Shown here piece by piece: positions 30,418 through 43,000 of a stretch of DNA of 64,000 nt; the first letter of the stretch is position 1; each line of letters starts with the position of its first letter. A model generated the notes under the pieces. That model searched no databases and was not told where the DNA came from. It was given only the letters and a program-made list of their open reading frames with translations. The translations under genes were made by a program, and so were the position numbers. Location: assembly GCA_026399075.1 (NCBI GenBank), contig JAPLRR010000043.1, positions 1 through 64,000 on the forward strand, given 5' to 3'. The stretch is from Methylococcales bacterium. GTDB lineage: Bacteria > Pseudomonadota > Gammaproteobacteria > Methylococcales > Methylomonadaceae.

Positions 30418-31609
30418 TTGGTGCCATTGTTTCGGCGGGCTGTTTCGGTATAACTGGCGCCACGGGTTCTGTGGTTTGCGTGGCCTTATCCGACTCCAGC
30501 CTTAACTTGGTAATATCGCGGAGCATTTTTAAGGAGCCGCTAATATCAGGGAACTGGCTATGAATTTTAAGGGCGTTTAGTTTATCTATTTCGGCAATAA
30601 ATTTACTGAAGGCTGTGTTCTGGGTAAAGTTTTCCTCGGCCCATTTTTTTGCATCCGCCAAACTGGATTGGAATAAGGTCTCATTGTGCTGAACCAAAGC
30701 AATTTTTACCATTTCCAATTTTACCCCTAATTGGCTAAGGATAAATTGCGCTTCTTCGGGCGTTAAAATTTCTTTAACTTCATGCTCAGTGTGCCGGATA
30801 GTGACTATCCCTTCCAACTGATCTAGGGCTGAATCAATTACGCCTTCTTCATCTGTGCTATCTTGGACAACGGGTTCGGGGGTTTCAGCAGGTGGTACCA
30901 AGGCTTTTCCTGTGAAAGGCAATAACAACACCAAGTCATCGACGTTATTTTGCAAGGATTGGATGGCCGCATAAGTGCCAACCACATCAACGACAACCAC
31001 GCTTTTGATATCTGCGATTTCATTGGCAATTGCTTCACGGACTTTAAACACGCCCGCATCGCCACTTTCCCTCAAACGCTGGTCGGCTGCCTCCAAGGCT
31101 TCGCGGGTGGTATTGACATCGCCGATTAAATGCAGGCGCTCATTGGCAACACTTAACAAATATTCAGCGTCGGCAATTAACCAGTCGCCACGGGTTTTAC
31201 CCAATTGGCGCTGGACTTGGCCTATGGCTTCGGATAGCTGTTTACGGGTGCCTTCCAGTTTTTCGTTGTGCAACTGGGAATAGTCGGCAAGCATTTTTGT
31301 GTAATGGCTGTCTTTGCCGGCAATGGTTGATTCTACGGTCGCAAGTTGGGTTTGGATTGCCGCCAGTTGGGATTGGTAATCCGCAATTTGTTTGGACATT
31401 TGCCCCTTAACTTCGCCGCCTAAACCTTCCTGTTGGTTACGCAGTAAGGTGAAGAAATAGAATCCAGCGCCCGCAAGCCCAATGATGATGAGCAGGATGA
31501 TAACGCCAAACCAAAAACCGCTGCGCGACCTTCGGATACGATTGGTCTCACTTTGGTCTTGTTCTTGTTGTTCACTCAATTCGGCCACTCTATTCCCCCT
31601 GTTACACAC
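30392..31609 (-). CDS. hemX: HemX-like protein (uroporphyrinogen-III C-methyltransferase annotation)
   Basis: Single TM plus coiled coil; WLIADAEYLLSVANERLHL. Confidence 0.88.
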   Translation of the reverse strand: MCNRGNRVAELSEQQEQDQSETNRIRRSRSGFWFGVIILLIIIGLAGAGFYFFTLLRNQQEGLGGEVKGQMSKQIADYQSQLAAIQTQLATVESTIAGKDSHYTKMLADYSQLHNEKLEGTRKQLSEAIGQVQRQLGKTRGDWLIADAEYLLSVANERLHLIGDVNTTREALEAADQRLRESGDAGVFKVREAIANEIADIKSVVVVDVVGTYAAIQSLQNNVDDLVLLLPFTGKALVPPAETPEPVVQDSTDEEGVIDSALDQLEGIVTIRHTEHEVKEILTPEEAQFILSQLGVKLEMVKIALVQHNETLFQSSLADAKKWAEENFTQNTAFSKFIAEIDKLNALKIHSQFPDISGSLKMLRDITKLRLESDKATQTTEPVAPVIPKQPAETMAPIEAVPATQ

Positions 31610-32367
31610 ATTGTTACTGTCTCAAGAATTGCACTATCTGATGGATTATCTGCCACTGCAACCCGTTTAAATCCCAAATCGGCAGCTATTTGCCGGATTC
31701 TACCGCTGACCACCACGAGTGGCGTTTGGAACATTTGCTGATGGCATTGCCCGCCCAGCATGACCATTAAATTTTGCAACGCTTCGCCACTGGTTATCGT
31801 GATGACTGCCAGCTTACCTTGCGCTAGCAGCAAACGGACTTCTGTGCCATCAATGTTAGGTATCACCCTTTTATAAACATCCACATAATCCACGGTTGCG
31901 CCCCGCTTGCGCAGGACGGTTGCCAACTCGTCGCGCCCGCCTTCGCCACGGATGATCAAACACCGTTGGCCAGCCATCGCTTGCATGGCTGGCATGGCCA
32001 ACAAGGCTTCGCTGTCATAGCCGTTGCTTGGCACTAAATCGACCGCCATCCCAGCCACTGCCAAGGCATGGGCGGTGGCTTTGCCGATGGCGGCAATGCG
32101 CGTTGACTTAAATTGTTCTATTTTAACACCATCTGAATAGTAACTGTGCATTGTTACTGCATTGGCACTAATAAAAATAAGCCATTGATAGCTGTCCACT
32201 TGTGCAAGCGCCCGCCGCACTGCAAACGGGTCATCCACCGCCGCAATCGACAAGCTTGGAAAGCGGACAGCCACCCCACCTTGATCTTCAATCAAGCGGC
32301 ATAAATTTTCTGCCTGCTGGGCGGGGCGGGTGACCAACACCCGCCTTCCGTTCAACAATCTATTCAA
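31576..32367 (-). CDS. hemD: Uroporphyrinogen-III synthase
   Basis: [32 protein letters not shown]; operon context. Confidence 0.92.
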   Translation of the reverse strand: MNRLLNGRRVLVTRPAQQAENLCRLIEDQGGVAVRFPSLSIAAVDDPFAVRRALAQVDSYQWLIFISANAVTMHSYYSDGVKIEQFKSTRIAAIGKATAHALAVAGMAVDLVPSNGYDSEALLAMPAMQAMAGQRCLIIRGEGGRDELATVLRKRGATVDYVDVYKRVIPNIDGTEVRLLLAQGKLAVITITSGEALQNLMVMLGGQCHQQMFQTPLVVVSGRIRQIAADLGFKRVAVADNPSDSAILETVTMCVTGGIEWPN

Positions 32368-33310
32368 GACTCAAAGCCTGCAAGATTTTATCCGCGCCTT
32401 GGGCCAGCAAATCTTCAGCTAATTGCCGCCCAATTGCCTCTGCCTGGTCATATCCGCCTGCGCCTTCCGCACGATATAGCAAGCTGCCATCTGGGCTGCC
32501 CACCAAGCCACGCATGACGATTTGACCATCTTTTAATTCTGCAAAACCGCCTATCGGCACTTGGCAACCACCATTCAAACGGGCATTCATCGCCCGCTCC
32601 GCAAGCACACAAATACCAGTTTCCGCATCGTGCAGGGCACTCAAAATGGCATTAATTTCTTTATCATCCACACGGCATTCAATCCCTATCGCGCCTTGGC
32701 CCATGGCAGGCAAGCTGACGCTGGCATCCAGTGTTTGCGTGATCCGCTCCGCCATCCCCAGACGTTTTAAACCGGCTGAAGCCAAAATAATCGCGTCATA
32801 ATCGCCCGCGTCCAATTTTGCCAAACGGGTATTAACATTACCGCGCAAGGCCACTATCTCGGCATTGGGAAACTTTTCCTTAATTTGGCATTGCCTACGC
32901 AGACTGGACGTGCCTATACGGGCATTGGCAGGCAAATCATCCAAGCTTGCATAATGGTTTGAGACAAACGCATCGGTAGGGTCTTCACGGGTCAATATGG
33001 CTGACAAATGCAAACCTTCTGGAAATTCCACCGGCACATCTTTCATGGAATGCACGGCTATATCAGCCGTCCCTTCCAACATGCCTTGTTCCAATTCTTT
33101 AACAAACAACCCTTTGCCACCAATTTTTGCCAGCGGCGCATCCAAGATTTTATCACCCCGGGTCACCATAGTGACCAACACTGTTTTCAAACCTGGAAAA
33201 CTGGACTCCAAGCGCCCGGCAACATGTTCTGCCTGCCACAAAGCCAAAGGGCTCTGACGGGTCGCAATACGAATAATTTTTTCAGCCAAAAGCAAATCCT
33301 CACTATCCAA
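32360..33310 (-). CDS. hemC: Hydroxymethylbilane synthase
   Basis: [47 protein letters not shown]. Confidence 0.95.
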   Translation of the reverse strand: MDSEDLLLAEKIIRIATRQSPLALWQAEHVAGRLESSFPGLKTVLVTMVTRGDKILDAPLAKIGGKGLFVKELEQGMLEGTADIAVHSMKDVPVEFPEGLHLSAILTREDPTDAFVSNHYASLDDLPANARIGTSSLRRQCQIKEKFPNAEIVALRGNVNTRLAKLDAGDYDAIILASAGLKRLGMAERITQTLDASVSLPAMGQGAIGIECRVDDKEINAILSALHDAETGICVLAERAMNARLNGGCQVPIGGFAELKDGQIVMRGLVGSPDGSLLYRAEGAGGYDQAEAIGRQLAEDLLAQGADKILQALSLE

Positions 33311-33651
33311 AAATACGTTTATTGTAACCTTAATTTAACTTGATCGTTGCTTATAGCACAGATAAGCAGCAATTCTCATCAACGCTATAGGAGCCGTCAT
33401 TTTGGCAGGTATGCCAAAACCCAGCGCCATGGACGGTCGTTTAAAAAACGCGTAGGTGATTGATTTAGCATTACTAAGCCAAAATCCGATTGGGGCCTAC
33501 CTAGGGTTCTACACAAGTCAGAAAGCCCCTGCCCCCCTCTGGGAGAAGGTTGGCATAAGGGGTTAACTACCTGATTTTATCCCCTCACCCCAACCCTCTC
33601 CCTAGGGGAGAGGGAGCTATGTGCGCTGTAATCAAACCGCTACGCTCAAGC

Positions 33652-34263
33652 CTAACAGCCAAAATGTTTATTATAATCTTCCATTGAGTGCTTGATCACT
33701 TCATGGGCCTCGTCACGACCATAAACATTGGTGATTTCGCAGACACTCTTTTCGCTGGGCAAATGTTTGTAGGTCAAAAAATAATGTTTCAGGCGGTTGA
33801 TATACGACTCGGGGCAGTCAGACACATCCCGCCATTGCCGATAGAATTCGTCGCCTTTCATCACCGCAATAATTTTGTCATCGGCTTCGCCGCCATCCAG
33901 TAAGCGGAAACCACCAATCGGGATGGCTTGCAACAAAATATCGCCATGGGTAACGCTACGTTCACTTAACACGCAAATATCCAAGGGGTCGCCATCACCT
34001 TTGATGACGATACGCCCAGATCTGGACGCGGCATACGAGGCCACTTTTTCAGCGCAATAGGTTTGCGGGATAAAACCATACAACGTGGGGATCATATTGG
34101 AAAATTTTTGCGGGCGGTCAATTTTAAGGTAGCCGCTCTCTTTGTCGATTTCATATTTTACCGTGTCAGACGGCACGATCTCGATAAATGCAGTGACAAT
34201 TTCCGGCGCCTGCTCGCCGGGTTTAATACCATGCCAAGGATGCGCTTTATGTTGTATGTTCAT
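33652..34263 (-). CDS. ppa: Inorganic diphosphatase
   Basis: VKYEIDKESGYLKIDRP; GDGDPLDICVL; DDKIIAV. Confidence 0.9.
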   Translation of the reverse strand: MNIQHKAHPWHGIKPGEQAPEIVTAFIEIVPSDTVKYEIDKESGYLKIDRPQKFSNMIPTLYGFIPQTYCAEKVASYAASRSGRIVIKGDGDPLDICVLSERSVTHGDILLQAIPIGGFRLLDGGEADDKIIAVMKGDEFYRQWRDVSDCPESYINRLKHYFLTYKHLPSEKSVCEITNVYGRDEAHEVIKHSMEDYNKHFGC

Positions 34264-34372
34264 AGTGGGGGCCTAATTGATGTAATAAATTGATGGAACC
34301 GACCTAGCGCACTACCAAAAAGCTTAACCTGCAAGGTCGCTTTTATCATGATTACCTAAGGTCAGGCCTTGT

Positions 34373-35206
34373 TCAGATTGAAATTGGCGCTTTGATGGCG
34401 GGGTGCGCCTGATAGTTTTCAAAACAAAAATCGTCGTAACAATAATCAAAAAGCGAGGCGGGCTTGCATTTGATTGTTAAGGTTGGTAACGGGTAAGGTT
34501 GGCGGCTTAATTGGATTTTGGCCTGTTCTTGGTGGTTAAGGTATAAATGTACATCGCCACCTGTCCAGATAAAATCACCCACAGCCAAATCGCATTGCTG
34601 GGCAACGATATGGGTCAACAAGGCATAACTGGCGATATTGAACGGCAACCCCAAAAAGGTGTCGCAACTACGCTGGTAAAGCTGGCATGATAGTTTGCCA
34701 TCAGCCACATAGAATTGAAAAAAGGCATGGCAAGGTGCCAAAGCCATTTTGCCTTGCGCCACATTTTGCTGCGGGCTGATACTTTCATCGGGCAAATCCG
34801 CCACATTCCAAGCCGAAACTATGATGCGGCGGCTATTCGGTGTGGTTTTCAGTTGTGTTATCACTTGTTGAAGTTGGTCGATATGCCGTCCATCCGGCGC
34901 TTGCCATGACCGCCATTGCTGGCCGTAAACCGGGCCTAAATCACCATAGTCATCGGCCCATTCATTCCAGATATTGACGTGGTTCTGGTGCAAATAAGCC
35001 AAATTGGTGTCGCCTTTTAAAAACCACAACAGTTCATGGACGATGGATTTGATATGCACTGTTTTGGTGGTCACCAAGGGGAAACCTTGGGCCAAGTCAA
35101 AGCGCATCTGATAACCAAACAAGGACAAGGTGCCGCTGCCCGTCCTATCGCCTTTAAGGCTACCTTCGCTAAGAATTTTTTCGACTAATGTTAAATAGGG
35201 CTGCAT
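34373..35206 (-). CDS. thyA: Thymidylate synthase
   Basis: [41 protein letters not shown]. Confidence 0.96.
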   Translation of the reverse strand: MQPYLTLVEKILSEGSLKGDRTGSGTLSLFGYQMRFDLAQGFPLVTTKTVHIKSIVHELLWFLKGDTNLAYLHQNHVNIWNEWADDYGDLGPVYGQQWRSWQAPDGRHIDQLQQVITQLKTTPNSRRIIVSAWNVADLPDESISPQQNVAQGKMALAPCHAFFQFYVADGKLSCQLYQRSCDTFLGLPFNIASYALLTHIVAQQCDLAVGDFIWTGGDVHLYLNHQEQAKIQLSRQPYPLPTLTIKCKPASLFDYCYDDFCFENYQAHPAIKAPISI

Positions 35207-35273
35207 GGCTGTTTAAAAGGTCATAGTTTGTGATTTTGCCGATACCACTGGCGGTTTAAAGGGACTTAGTCCC

Positions 35274-36821
35274 TCAAAGCGCATCTTCCCCGGCTGGCAT
35301 CGCCCCGCCGTCTATACTGGGTTGATCCAGCAAGTGGCTTAGCCAAGCTTCGGCCGCCCCCCGATTAAGGTCTAAAACACCTTCAGGAAAAAAACCAAAC
35401 GCTAACACCAATAATGCGGGAACCCCCAATAAGGCCAATTCCCGTGGACGCAAATCTTGTGCGTGTAGGACGGCACTTTGGGTGATTGGCCCAAAAAAAG
35501 CACGGCGCGTAAATGCAAACATATAGGCTGCGCCAAGCACGGCACCTGCCAATGCGGCGATACCTAAACCCGGGTGGGCGGTTAGGGCACCGATAATCAA
35601 TAATAATTCAGCTGGAAATCCGTTAGTGCCCGGCACACCAATACTTGCCAGCACAAATAAAAAATAAAAGCAGGTTAGCCTTGGCATAGTCTTCGCCAAA
35701 CCACCCAAATGGATAGCCTCAGTGCTGGCAAACCGTTGCTGGATAAACCCAGCAAGCAGCATCAGCGAGCTGGCAATCAGGGCAAAATTGAACAGTTGAA
35801 GAATTGCCCCTTGGATACCTTGCATCGTTAAGGAGGAAATGCCAATAATCACCAGCCCGACATGGCTGATGCTGGCATAAGCCAATAGCCGCCTGAGGTT
35901 GCTTTGTTGCAAGGCAATCAAGCCGCCATAAATGAGTGTGATGGCCCCTAAAATACCCAACACCCAACTATATTCCAGCGCCGCAGACGGGGCTAACGGC
36001 AAAGCAAAGCGCAATAGGCCGTAAATGCCCAGTTTTAGCCCCATCAGCAAGGCGGTCAGTTGCGCAGGGCCTTCCATTGCCGCCGTGGGCAACCAAGTAT
36101 GGAACGGGATTAAGGGCGCTTTAACTGCAAACCCCAACAACAGCAACAAAAACACCAGTGCCTGCAAATTGTCAGGCAAAGGGCTTGCCAAGAGTGTTTC
36201 CAAATTAAAACATAGGCCATAGGGAATTGCCCCGTCCATCGCTTGCGCAGGATTCAGCGCCAAGATAATGAATGCAAACAATAGGGGCACGCCGCCAAAC
36301 AACATAAACAGGGTATATTTCATCGCCGCGCCGCGCCGCTTCGGGCCTATGCCCCATAAGCCAATCAAAAAGAAGATGGGCGGCAGGGTCAGTTCCCAAA
36401 ACAAAAAGAACAGCATCGTGTCCAAGGCTGAAAACACCCCGATAGTGATACCTTCCAATGCCAACAACAAGGCAAAATGCAAGCGCTGTAAATGTTGTAC
36501 GGCAGTCCACGAGGCGCTTATCGCCATCAGCGTCAATAATGCCGTCATGGGCAAAAATAACACGGAAATGCCATCAACGCCGACCAAAAACTCACTATTG
36601 AGGCTAGGTATCCAAGCATAGCGCTCCAATAGTTGGAATGTGCCGCTGTTAGCCGGATCAAATGCCCAGCGCACCATCACCGTCAAAAGCAATTCAATAA
36701 TTGCAACCGCCACTGCAATGACTTTGGCCCAATGTAGATTACGGCTAAGGCCAACCGCAATAGCCCCCAGCAAGGGCAAGAGGATAACGGTGCTCAATAA
36801 TGGAAAACCGTCCCCAATCAT
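35274..36821 (-). CDS. NuoM-like proton-translocating membrane subunit of the DabA cluster
   Basis: FLFWELTLPPIFFLIGLWG; GFAVKAPLIPFHTWLP. Confidence 0.88.
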   Translation of the reverse strand: MIGDGFPLLSTVILLPLLGAIAVGLSRNLHWAKVIAVAVAIIELLLTVMVRWAFDPANSGTFQLLERYAWIPSLNSEFLVGVDGISVLFLPMTALLTLMAISASWTAVQHLQRLHFALLLALEGITIGVFSALDTMLFFLFWELTLPPIFFLIGLWGIGPKRRGAAMKYTLFMLFGGVPLLFAFIILALNPAQAMDGAIPYGLCFNLETLLASPLPDNLQALVFLLLLLGFAVKAPLIPFHTWLPTAAMEGPAQLTALLMGLKLGIYGLLRFALPLAPSAALEYSWVLGILGAITLIYGGLIALQQSNLRRLLAYASISHVGLVIIGISSLTMQGIQGAILQLFNFALIASSLMLLAGFIQQRFASTEAIHLGGLAKTMPRLTCFYFLFVLASIGVPGTNGFPAELLLIIGALTAHPGLGIAALAGAVLGAAYMFAFTRRAFFGPITQSAVLHAQDLRPRELALLGVPALLVLAFGFFPEGVLDLNRGAAEAWLSHLLDQPSIDGGAMPAGEDAL

Positions 36822-38377
36822 GGTAACTCCCCGGCGGGCTGTAGTGTATGGGGCGGTTGTTGTGCGCCGTGCATAGGGTAATGCTCACCAATATCGACCA
36901 CTTCTTGGTCTATGTAGTCTAGCCAAGGCGTGGTGTAAAAGCCAGTCACTATCAATAGGGAACAAATCACCACAGTGATGATGCGCTCTTTCCTGACCGG
37001 GTGATGGATGGTGCCATAAGGCTGTTGCACACGCTTAGGGCTAGCGATAAAAATTTGTTGGAATGCGCGTAATAAAAAAGCCGCTGCCAGCACATTGCCC
37101 AGCAAAATGGCAATGGCAATCAACCAGCCGTCTTCTTCAATAACCCCTTCAATCAGCAAATGGGCGGCATCATAGCCTGGTGTGCCGGGCATAACCATGG
37201 TACTGAGCGCACAAATTAAAAACAACAGGGCGATGGTGGAATTGGTGTCGAACAAGCCACCCAAACGTGGGATAAACGCGGTGCCGGTACGCTCATAAAT
37301 CAAGCCCACACTAAACAACATCCCTGCCGTTGCAAGGCCATAAGCAACAGACAGCAATAAACTGCCTTCCAAACCGAATTCATTAAAACAAAACAAACCT
37401 ATCACCAACATGCCGGTATGGCTGACAACGGCAAAAGCCATTAAACGGCGCACATTAATCTGCATCAAGGCCAATAAGGCACCATAGAAAATGCTAATCA
37501 GGCTTAAGGTCAAGGCAAAGCCCGCCCATTGTTCGGCAACACCCGGGACTAAAGGCAAAATAAACCGGATGACGGCATAAATGCCCAGCTTAAGCCCTAC
37601 CATAAAAATGGCGGTGCTGGCCACCGTACCTTGTTCGGCAATCAAGGGCAGCCAGCCATGAAACGGAAACAGCGGCATCCGTATCGCAAAACCAAAAAAC
37701 AACAAAACAAAAATTAACACTTCATCATGCAAATAGGCGTTGTTTTGTTTGAGCGTCAACCAGTCAAAGGTCAGGGCATGCTCGGCATCAATCAAACCAA
37801 AGGCAAGAAACATAAAACCCGCCAAAGTCATTAACAAACCGCTGCCCCAATATTGCAAAAACAGCGCCAGCACCCAGCGCCTGTTGTGCCCGGTTCCGGC
37901 ATGGATAGTCAGCAATGCCACGGGGATAAGCTCCAAAGCGCTCCATAGCCAAAACTGCATCACATTCAGCGCGGCAAAAGCACCGATCAAAATCCCCTCG
38001 TAACCCAATAAGCAGGCAATAAACAAGCGGTCTGTGACATGCCGGGTAATCAGCGTATAAATTAATGCCAATAAAGTTAGCACAGAGGCCAATGGCAAAA
38101 ACAAGATATTTGCGCCATCCACCCCCACACAATAACTGAACCAGCCCAGGTGCACTTGCTCAACCAGTTGGATGCTGGTGTTGCCGACATCAAACACCAT
38201 CAACAGGTAGAGGCTGAGCAATACGGTCAAGATAGTGCCCAAAAAGCCGTAACGCACCGCTATTGCCGTCGAGCGGGCGCACAAAATCGGGATCATGCTG
38301 GCAATTGGCACCAGGGTCATTGCTGTTAGCAGCGGAAATAGCGCCGAGTCTGACCAAAGGGTAATCGGATTGTCCAT
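36818..38377 (-). CDS. NuoM/NuoN-like membrane subunit with TM7 Lys to Arg
   Basis: WSALELIPVALLTIHAG; GFAIRMPLFPFHGWLPLIAEQGTVAS; ATGA overlap with the next gene. Confidence 0.85.
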   Translation of the reverse strand: MDNPITLWSDSALFPLLTAMTLVPIASMIPILCARSTAIAVRYGFLGTILTVLLSLYLLMVFDVGNTSIQLVEQVHLGWFSYCVGVDGANILFLPLASVLTLLALIYTLITRHVTDRLFIACLLGYEGILIGAFAALNVMQFWLWSALELIPVALLTIHAGTGHNRRWVLALFLQYWGSGLLMTLAGFMFLAFGLIDAEHALTFDWLTLKQNNAYLHDEVLIFVLLFFGFAIRMPLFPFHGWLPLIAEQGTVASTAIFMVGLKLGIYAVIRFILPLVPGVAEQWAGFALTLSLISIFYGALLALMQINVRRLMAFAVVSHTGMLVIGLFCFNEFGLEGSLLLSVAYGLATAGMLFSVGLIYERTGTAFIPRLGGLFDTNSTIALLFLICALSTMVMPGTPGYDAAHLLIEGVIEEDGWLIAIAILLGNVLAAAFLLRAFQQIFIASPKRVQQPYGTIHHPVRKERIITVVICSLLIVTGFYTTPWLDYIDQEVVDIGEHYPMHGAQQPPHTLQPAGELP

Positions 38378-38384
38378 TAGCGTC

Positions 38385-39959
38385 TCAAAATACCATCAAC
38401 AAGGTGATAAACACAAACAACACCAAATAACGTGGCCTTAATATCAATAGCTCAAATTTGTTTGCGGCATGGCCTAGCTTACGGCCATAGTGCAAGACAT
38501 CTTTACCTATGCCGCGTAACACAAAACGGTCCTCGAACCAGTGCATAATAGCCGCCACCCATTCCGTCAGCTTACCCGCAATCCCTGTGCCTAGTGCAAA
38601 ATGGCTGTCGTCCTTATCAATGCGGGCGGCCAAGGTCTGCTCTTTCACTTGCGCTAGTGACGCAAGTGAACTGATGGTGGATAAAGGAACCCCCATAATG
38701 TGGTCAACAACATGGTCATCAAAATAACTCAGGTCTTGTGCTAAGCGTCGTATCGGCCTGACTAAAGTCCAATCGGTAATTTGGTCCAACCAGAAGCGCT
38801 GCAAGGAGGCAATATAAGCCCAGCGTAAGGCGGTCACGGCAGGGGTAACGGGTTTGATGGGATTGTCCAACACATTGTGCATTAAGGAGGGTGCGGTTAG
38901 AAATTGGTAACAGCGTACGATGGCATGGGCACAAAGATGCCAAGCCGCCAACTGCCAATAACCCAAACCACAGGCCAAGAACATCAGCCCTAACTGGCCG
39001 GAAGTGGCGAAAACCAAAGAGCTTTTGACATCGGTTTGGGTCAGGCCAACAATAAAACTATAAAGGGCCGTGGCGCCACCAATTACGGCAAGTATTGCCA
39101 TGGCAAACGGCGCTTGTTCAAAAACAGGGGCCAACAGGCAAACTAAAAACACCCCGGCGTGAATCATGACCGCACCATAAAAAGCCGCGCTTGAAGGGGT
39201 TGGCCCTTCCATGGCCCGCGCCAACCAAGGGGTAAAAGGCAATTGCGCCGACTTGGCAAAAGCCGCAATCATAAAGCTTAGGGCAATACCTGTCGCTTCA
39301 CCAGTGCTAAGTTGGGCGGCATTCAATTGCTGCCAACTGACGCTACCGCCCCAAGAATAACTTAAGCCTATCCCCAAAATAAAACCCGCATCACCAATCC
39401 GGTTGGTGACGAATATCCGGGTGGCGTTCATGGCCGCAATGGGTCGGTTATAGGCATAGGCTATCAGTAGATAAGAACATACGCCTGCAATTTCCCAGCC
39501 GAAAAAAGTGCCCACGGCATTGCCCGACAACACCAACAACAACATGGCTGAGGCAAACAGACTAAAAATAAAGAAAAAACGGTGAAATCCCGCTTCCCTG
39601 TGCATATAGTTGACGGCGAAACGCAGGATAAGCACTAACAGCAGCGCAAACAAAGCCGCTAACACGACATTAAAACCTGTGGTGATAAAGTTCACAGGAA
39701 TGTCCAAGGTATCACTGTTTAACCAATGCCCAAGCCCCAACGACCCCTTATTTTTGCCCTGCCAATCTGCGCCCAGCAGCACCAAGGCCAGCAAACAAGC
39801 CATACTGATAGCCCAATTGGCAATCGTTGCCGTCACCGTTTCGCTGGCTTCCCCTTGGAGGATGCCCGAAAACTGGCCTACACCGATGAGTGCAGCGGCG
39901 ATAAATGGCAGTAATGGAATTAAAACGGCTAAGGCATCCATGGCATAAAATTCAAGCAA
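38385..39959 (-). CDS. dabB: NuoL-like membrane subunit (DabB-like)
   Basis: FFGWEIAGVCSYLLIAYAYNRP; AKSAQLPFTPWLARAMEGPTPSSA; adjacent to dabA. Confidence 0.75.
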   Translation of the reverse strand: MLEFYAMDALAVLIPLLPFIAAALIGVGQFSGILQGEASETVTATIANWAISMACLLALVLLGADWQGKNKGSLGLGHWLNSDTLDIPVNFITTGFNVVLAALFALLLVLILRFAVNYMHREAGFHRFFFIFSLFASAMLLLVLSGNAVGTFFGWEIAGVCSYLLIAYAYNRPIAAMNATRIFVTNRIGDAGFILGIGLSYSWGGSVSWQQLNAAQLSTGEATGIALSFMIAAFAKSAQLPFTPWLARAMEGPTPSSAAFYGAVMIHAGVFLVCLLAPVFEQAPFAMAILAVIGGATALYSFIVGLTQTDVKSSLVFATSGQLGLMFLACGLGYWQLAAWHLCAHAIVRCYQFLTAPSLMHNVLDNPIKPVTPAVTALRWAYIASLQRFWLDQITDWTLVRPIRRLAQDLSYFDDHVVDHIMGVPLSTISSLASLAQVKEQTLAARIDKDDSHFALGTGIAGKLTEWVAAIMHWFEDRFVLRGIGKDVLHYGRKLGHAANKFELLILRPRYLVLFVFITLLMVF

Positions 39960-40011
39960 TCAGGTTCAAATTAAAGGGTATCAAAAATATAAAAGTCGGC
40001 CATTTAAACGG

Positions 40012-43000
40012 CTAAGCCTTATCCGGCTGTTTAATGAGCACAGGCGGTACCGGTAAGCTTTGTCCACGATAACAATCCGCTGACGAAGCCATCACGGCCA
40101 CCGCATCCGCATCGGTGAGCCAAGGCACGAACCCTAGTCCTCGCTCAAACACAAAAATCTCGCCACTGTCAGGGTCTATTACACTTAAATGCAGCCAGCC
40201 ACCTGCGATAAGTTCGCGCAGGTCTGCTTGGTCTGCATAAATGCGCCCCAACACCGCCGGTTTGGCTTCCACCAACAACTGCAAGCGCATGGCTTCGTGA
40301 ATTTCCACCATTTGTTGCGGCAAACCCGTGCGTAAATCGCCGCCTGTGCCATCCATAACCCCAAAGAACCCAGTAACATTGTGCGGCACTTTGGTGCCAC
40401 AGCCAAATTGGCCGTTATTAACTGTAGAAAAGTAATACTCCAAATTAATGCCAGCCCCTACCGGCCCTACCGCCAGCAGTATCCCTTCCAATAGTTTGCC
40501 ATCGGCATCTTGGCTAGGGTCATAAGAAATTAAAAACACCCGGCGGTCAAAAAATGCCCCTTGGGTCAGTGAACGGCGACCCACCACCGCCGCCGCATTC
40601 GTGGCATGTCCCAACTCTGGTCTGGCTTGGGAAAAATCAGCGGCGCGTTCCACAATATGCGCCAAGGCTTGCTTAGGCGTGGCTTGCTGTGGTGCGGAAG
40701 CAAGCCTGCGGCAACGCTCATGCGCGGACATGCTTTGGGCATGGGCTAATTCCTGTTGTAGTTTTTGCAAGCGGTCTTGCCGTTCGGCAGGGACATCCGC
40801 CAAATCATACCAGCTAATGGCTTCATTGCAGGTATTGTGTTCTGCGCCTATAAACCACGTGTCCGTGGGAATAAGGATGCCACGTGTCGCCAGTAACGCC
40901 CGTATTTCCGGACGGTTCGCCATTGCCGCAAATGCCCGCGCATTGGGGCCACCATGACGGCCACTGCAAGCACCACAATCGTAAGCGGCCAGATGCGGGT
41001 TATTTTGGCTGATCGAACCGTGCCCCATCAACACCACCAACTCTGAAAAGCCGTAAGTCAACCCCGTGTTACGCAAAAACCCAGCCACCCGGTCAGCTTG
41101 TTCGTTATCAGTAAAACCCTGCTGCGGGTTTTCTGGTGTGGCAGGTGCTGTAGCCCCATCGCTTGAGGTGTAAGCCAGTTGCGTCTTTACTTTAGGTGAA
41201 ACTAGCTGAGCTGCACTCTCAAGCAAGCGATGCTGGATAGTGGGGAAGAACGACTTTGCCAACAAGCCCAGCAAGGTGAATGGCGCCAGCACATCCATCA
41301 AAGGTAGGGACAATAACAGTTTACGCCGTAAACCATGGTGCAGCCAATTGGCTAAGCGTTTATTGAAGCCCTTACCACGGATGTGGCTAGGCAGGGTATG
41401 TTCCCCGTCTGGCCTTGGTATTTCGCAAACAGTATGGGCTGGAGTTACCACCACCGGACACAATGGGGTCACTTTGGCATCGTCCAAACCACGGTAATTC
41501 ATGGCGACACCAAAAAAACCCGCCGCGCCCAGTGTCTCTATGGCCGGGTTATATTCTTCGAGATGCCGACGAAACCCTTCTTCGCGGTCATCCATACAAA
41601 AAATGATTTGTGCGTCCGGGCGTAACTCACGTTTAGCCCAACGGCCACGCTGGTGGTTGGCCTGCATAACTTGGAAAAAACGCTCACGGTAATGCAGTTC
41701 AAACGCATAAAGCCAAACTTTGCTGCGTTCAGTGACGGTAAACGCATCCAGCAGGTTTAGCATCGCCAATAAAACCGATTTGTCCAAGGCGTCCACATGG
41801 CTGGCATTCAGCCCCAAATGCTGGCATAAACGAAACAAGCGCCAGCCGCCATTATTCGCCGTACAGCCAGTATTGTTCCCCGCCTTAATGCTAAGTTGCC
41901 AGACATCTATTAGGCTAGCCAGTTGCCGCCAAGCCGTGCGGTCAGGCCGGTCAGAATCTGCTTGCATAGCCAAGGATTCAGCCGCTTGGGCCAGATATTC
42001 GGGCAATCCGCCTTGGTATAAACTATGCCGTACCGTAAACTCGGTCAGGTGTTTACTAAAATACGCATTCAATACGCTAAGTTTGGCTTCACATTTCCAT
42101 TGCTCCCGACAAACCTGATTTAACCACAGCCTGTCTAGGGTCAGCCGTATCGCCAAATAATCAGCCAATTGCAAGTTGGTGTTATTGGCTGTTTGATAGC
42201 GGGGATGGTGTTGCCGCCAATTGACCAAGCCTGACCAGCCCGGCAGTTCCAGCGCCAGCCGCTGTAAATAGCCAGCCCATTGCATGACGGGGATTTCCAG
42301 TTCAGTCAGTTGCTCGATAATGGCATCTACAGCATCGTCAGGTAAACGGGAGGTTATTTGTTGCCAGTCGGGCAATTCATGTAAAAAAGGGTTGGCATCA
42401 AAATTTAAGGTTTCACGCCAAGCCGCATACAAGCCTAATTCACTGCGTCCAGGCAATTGCCAAGCGGCTACCCCGCCATCCATGGCTGAAGCGCAAAAAC
42501 GTCCCAATTGTGGGCGTACCCAATCGAGGACATCAATACCACTTAAAGCCAACACAAAACCGCGCAAAGTCAGGCTATCGCCGACTTGGCAAACCAATTC
42601 AGCCAAAGTTTCAGCCGCTAGGCCTAGTCTGGCGATTTCAGCACCTGCGGATTCCTGTTGTTCTGCCAACCATTGTTCAACCTGCTCTAAGCCCACATCC
42701 AACAAGGCTTCTGGATGTTCCGCACCGTGTTGAATAGCCAATTTACTTAGTAGGCTTTCCCACAGCGCCCTAACCGCAGTAGCCGAACTGTCAGGCCAAA
42801 ACTTGCCACGTATAGAGGCTGGCACATCGGCTTGCAAGGCGGTTAATGCCGCCAATCCATTAACTTGCCATGCCAGCTGCGCAGTGTTAATGCCCTGCAA
42901 ATCAAATAATAAAGCAATGGAATAAATGTCTTTGCGGGTCAGCACACGCTCTGGCAAGGTGCAGATTATCTGTTCGGCTTGCAAACTTGGGTTGTGCGTA

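Noticed and set aside
40601-42733. Plus-strand ORFs opposite dabA
   Set aside because: Low-complexity translations typical of antisense frames; dabA is clearly coding.
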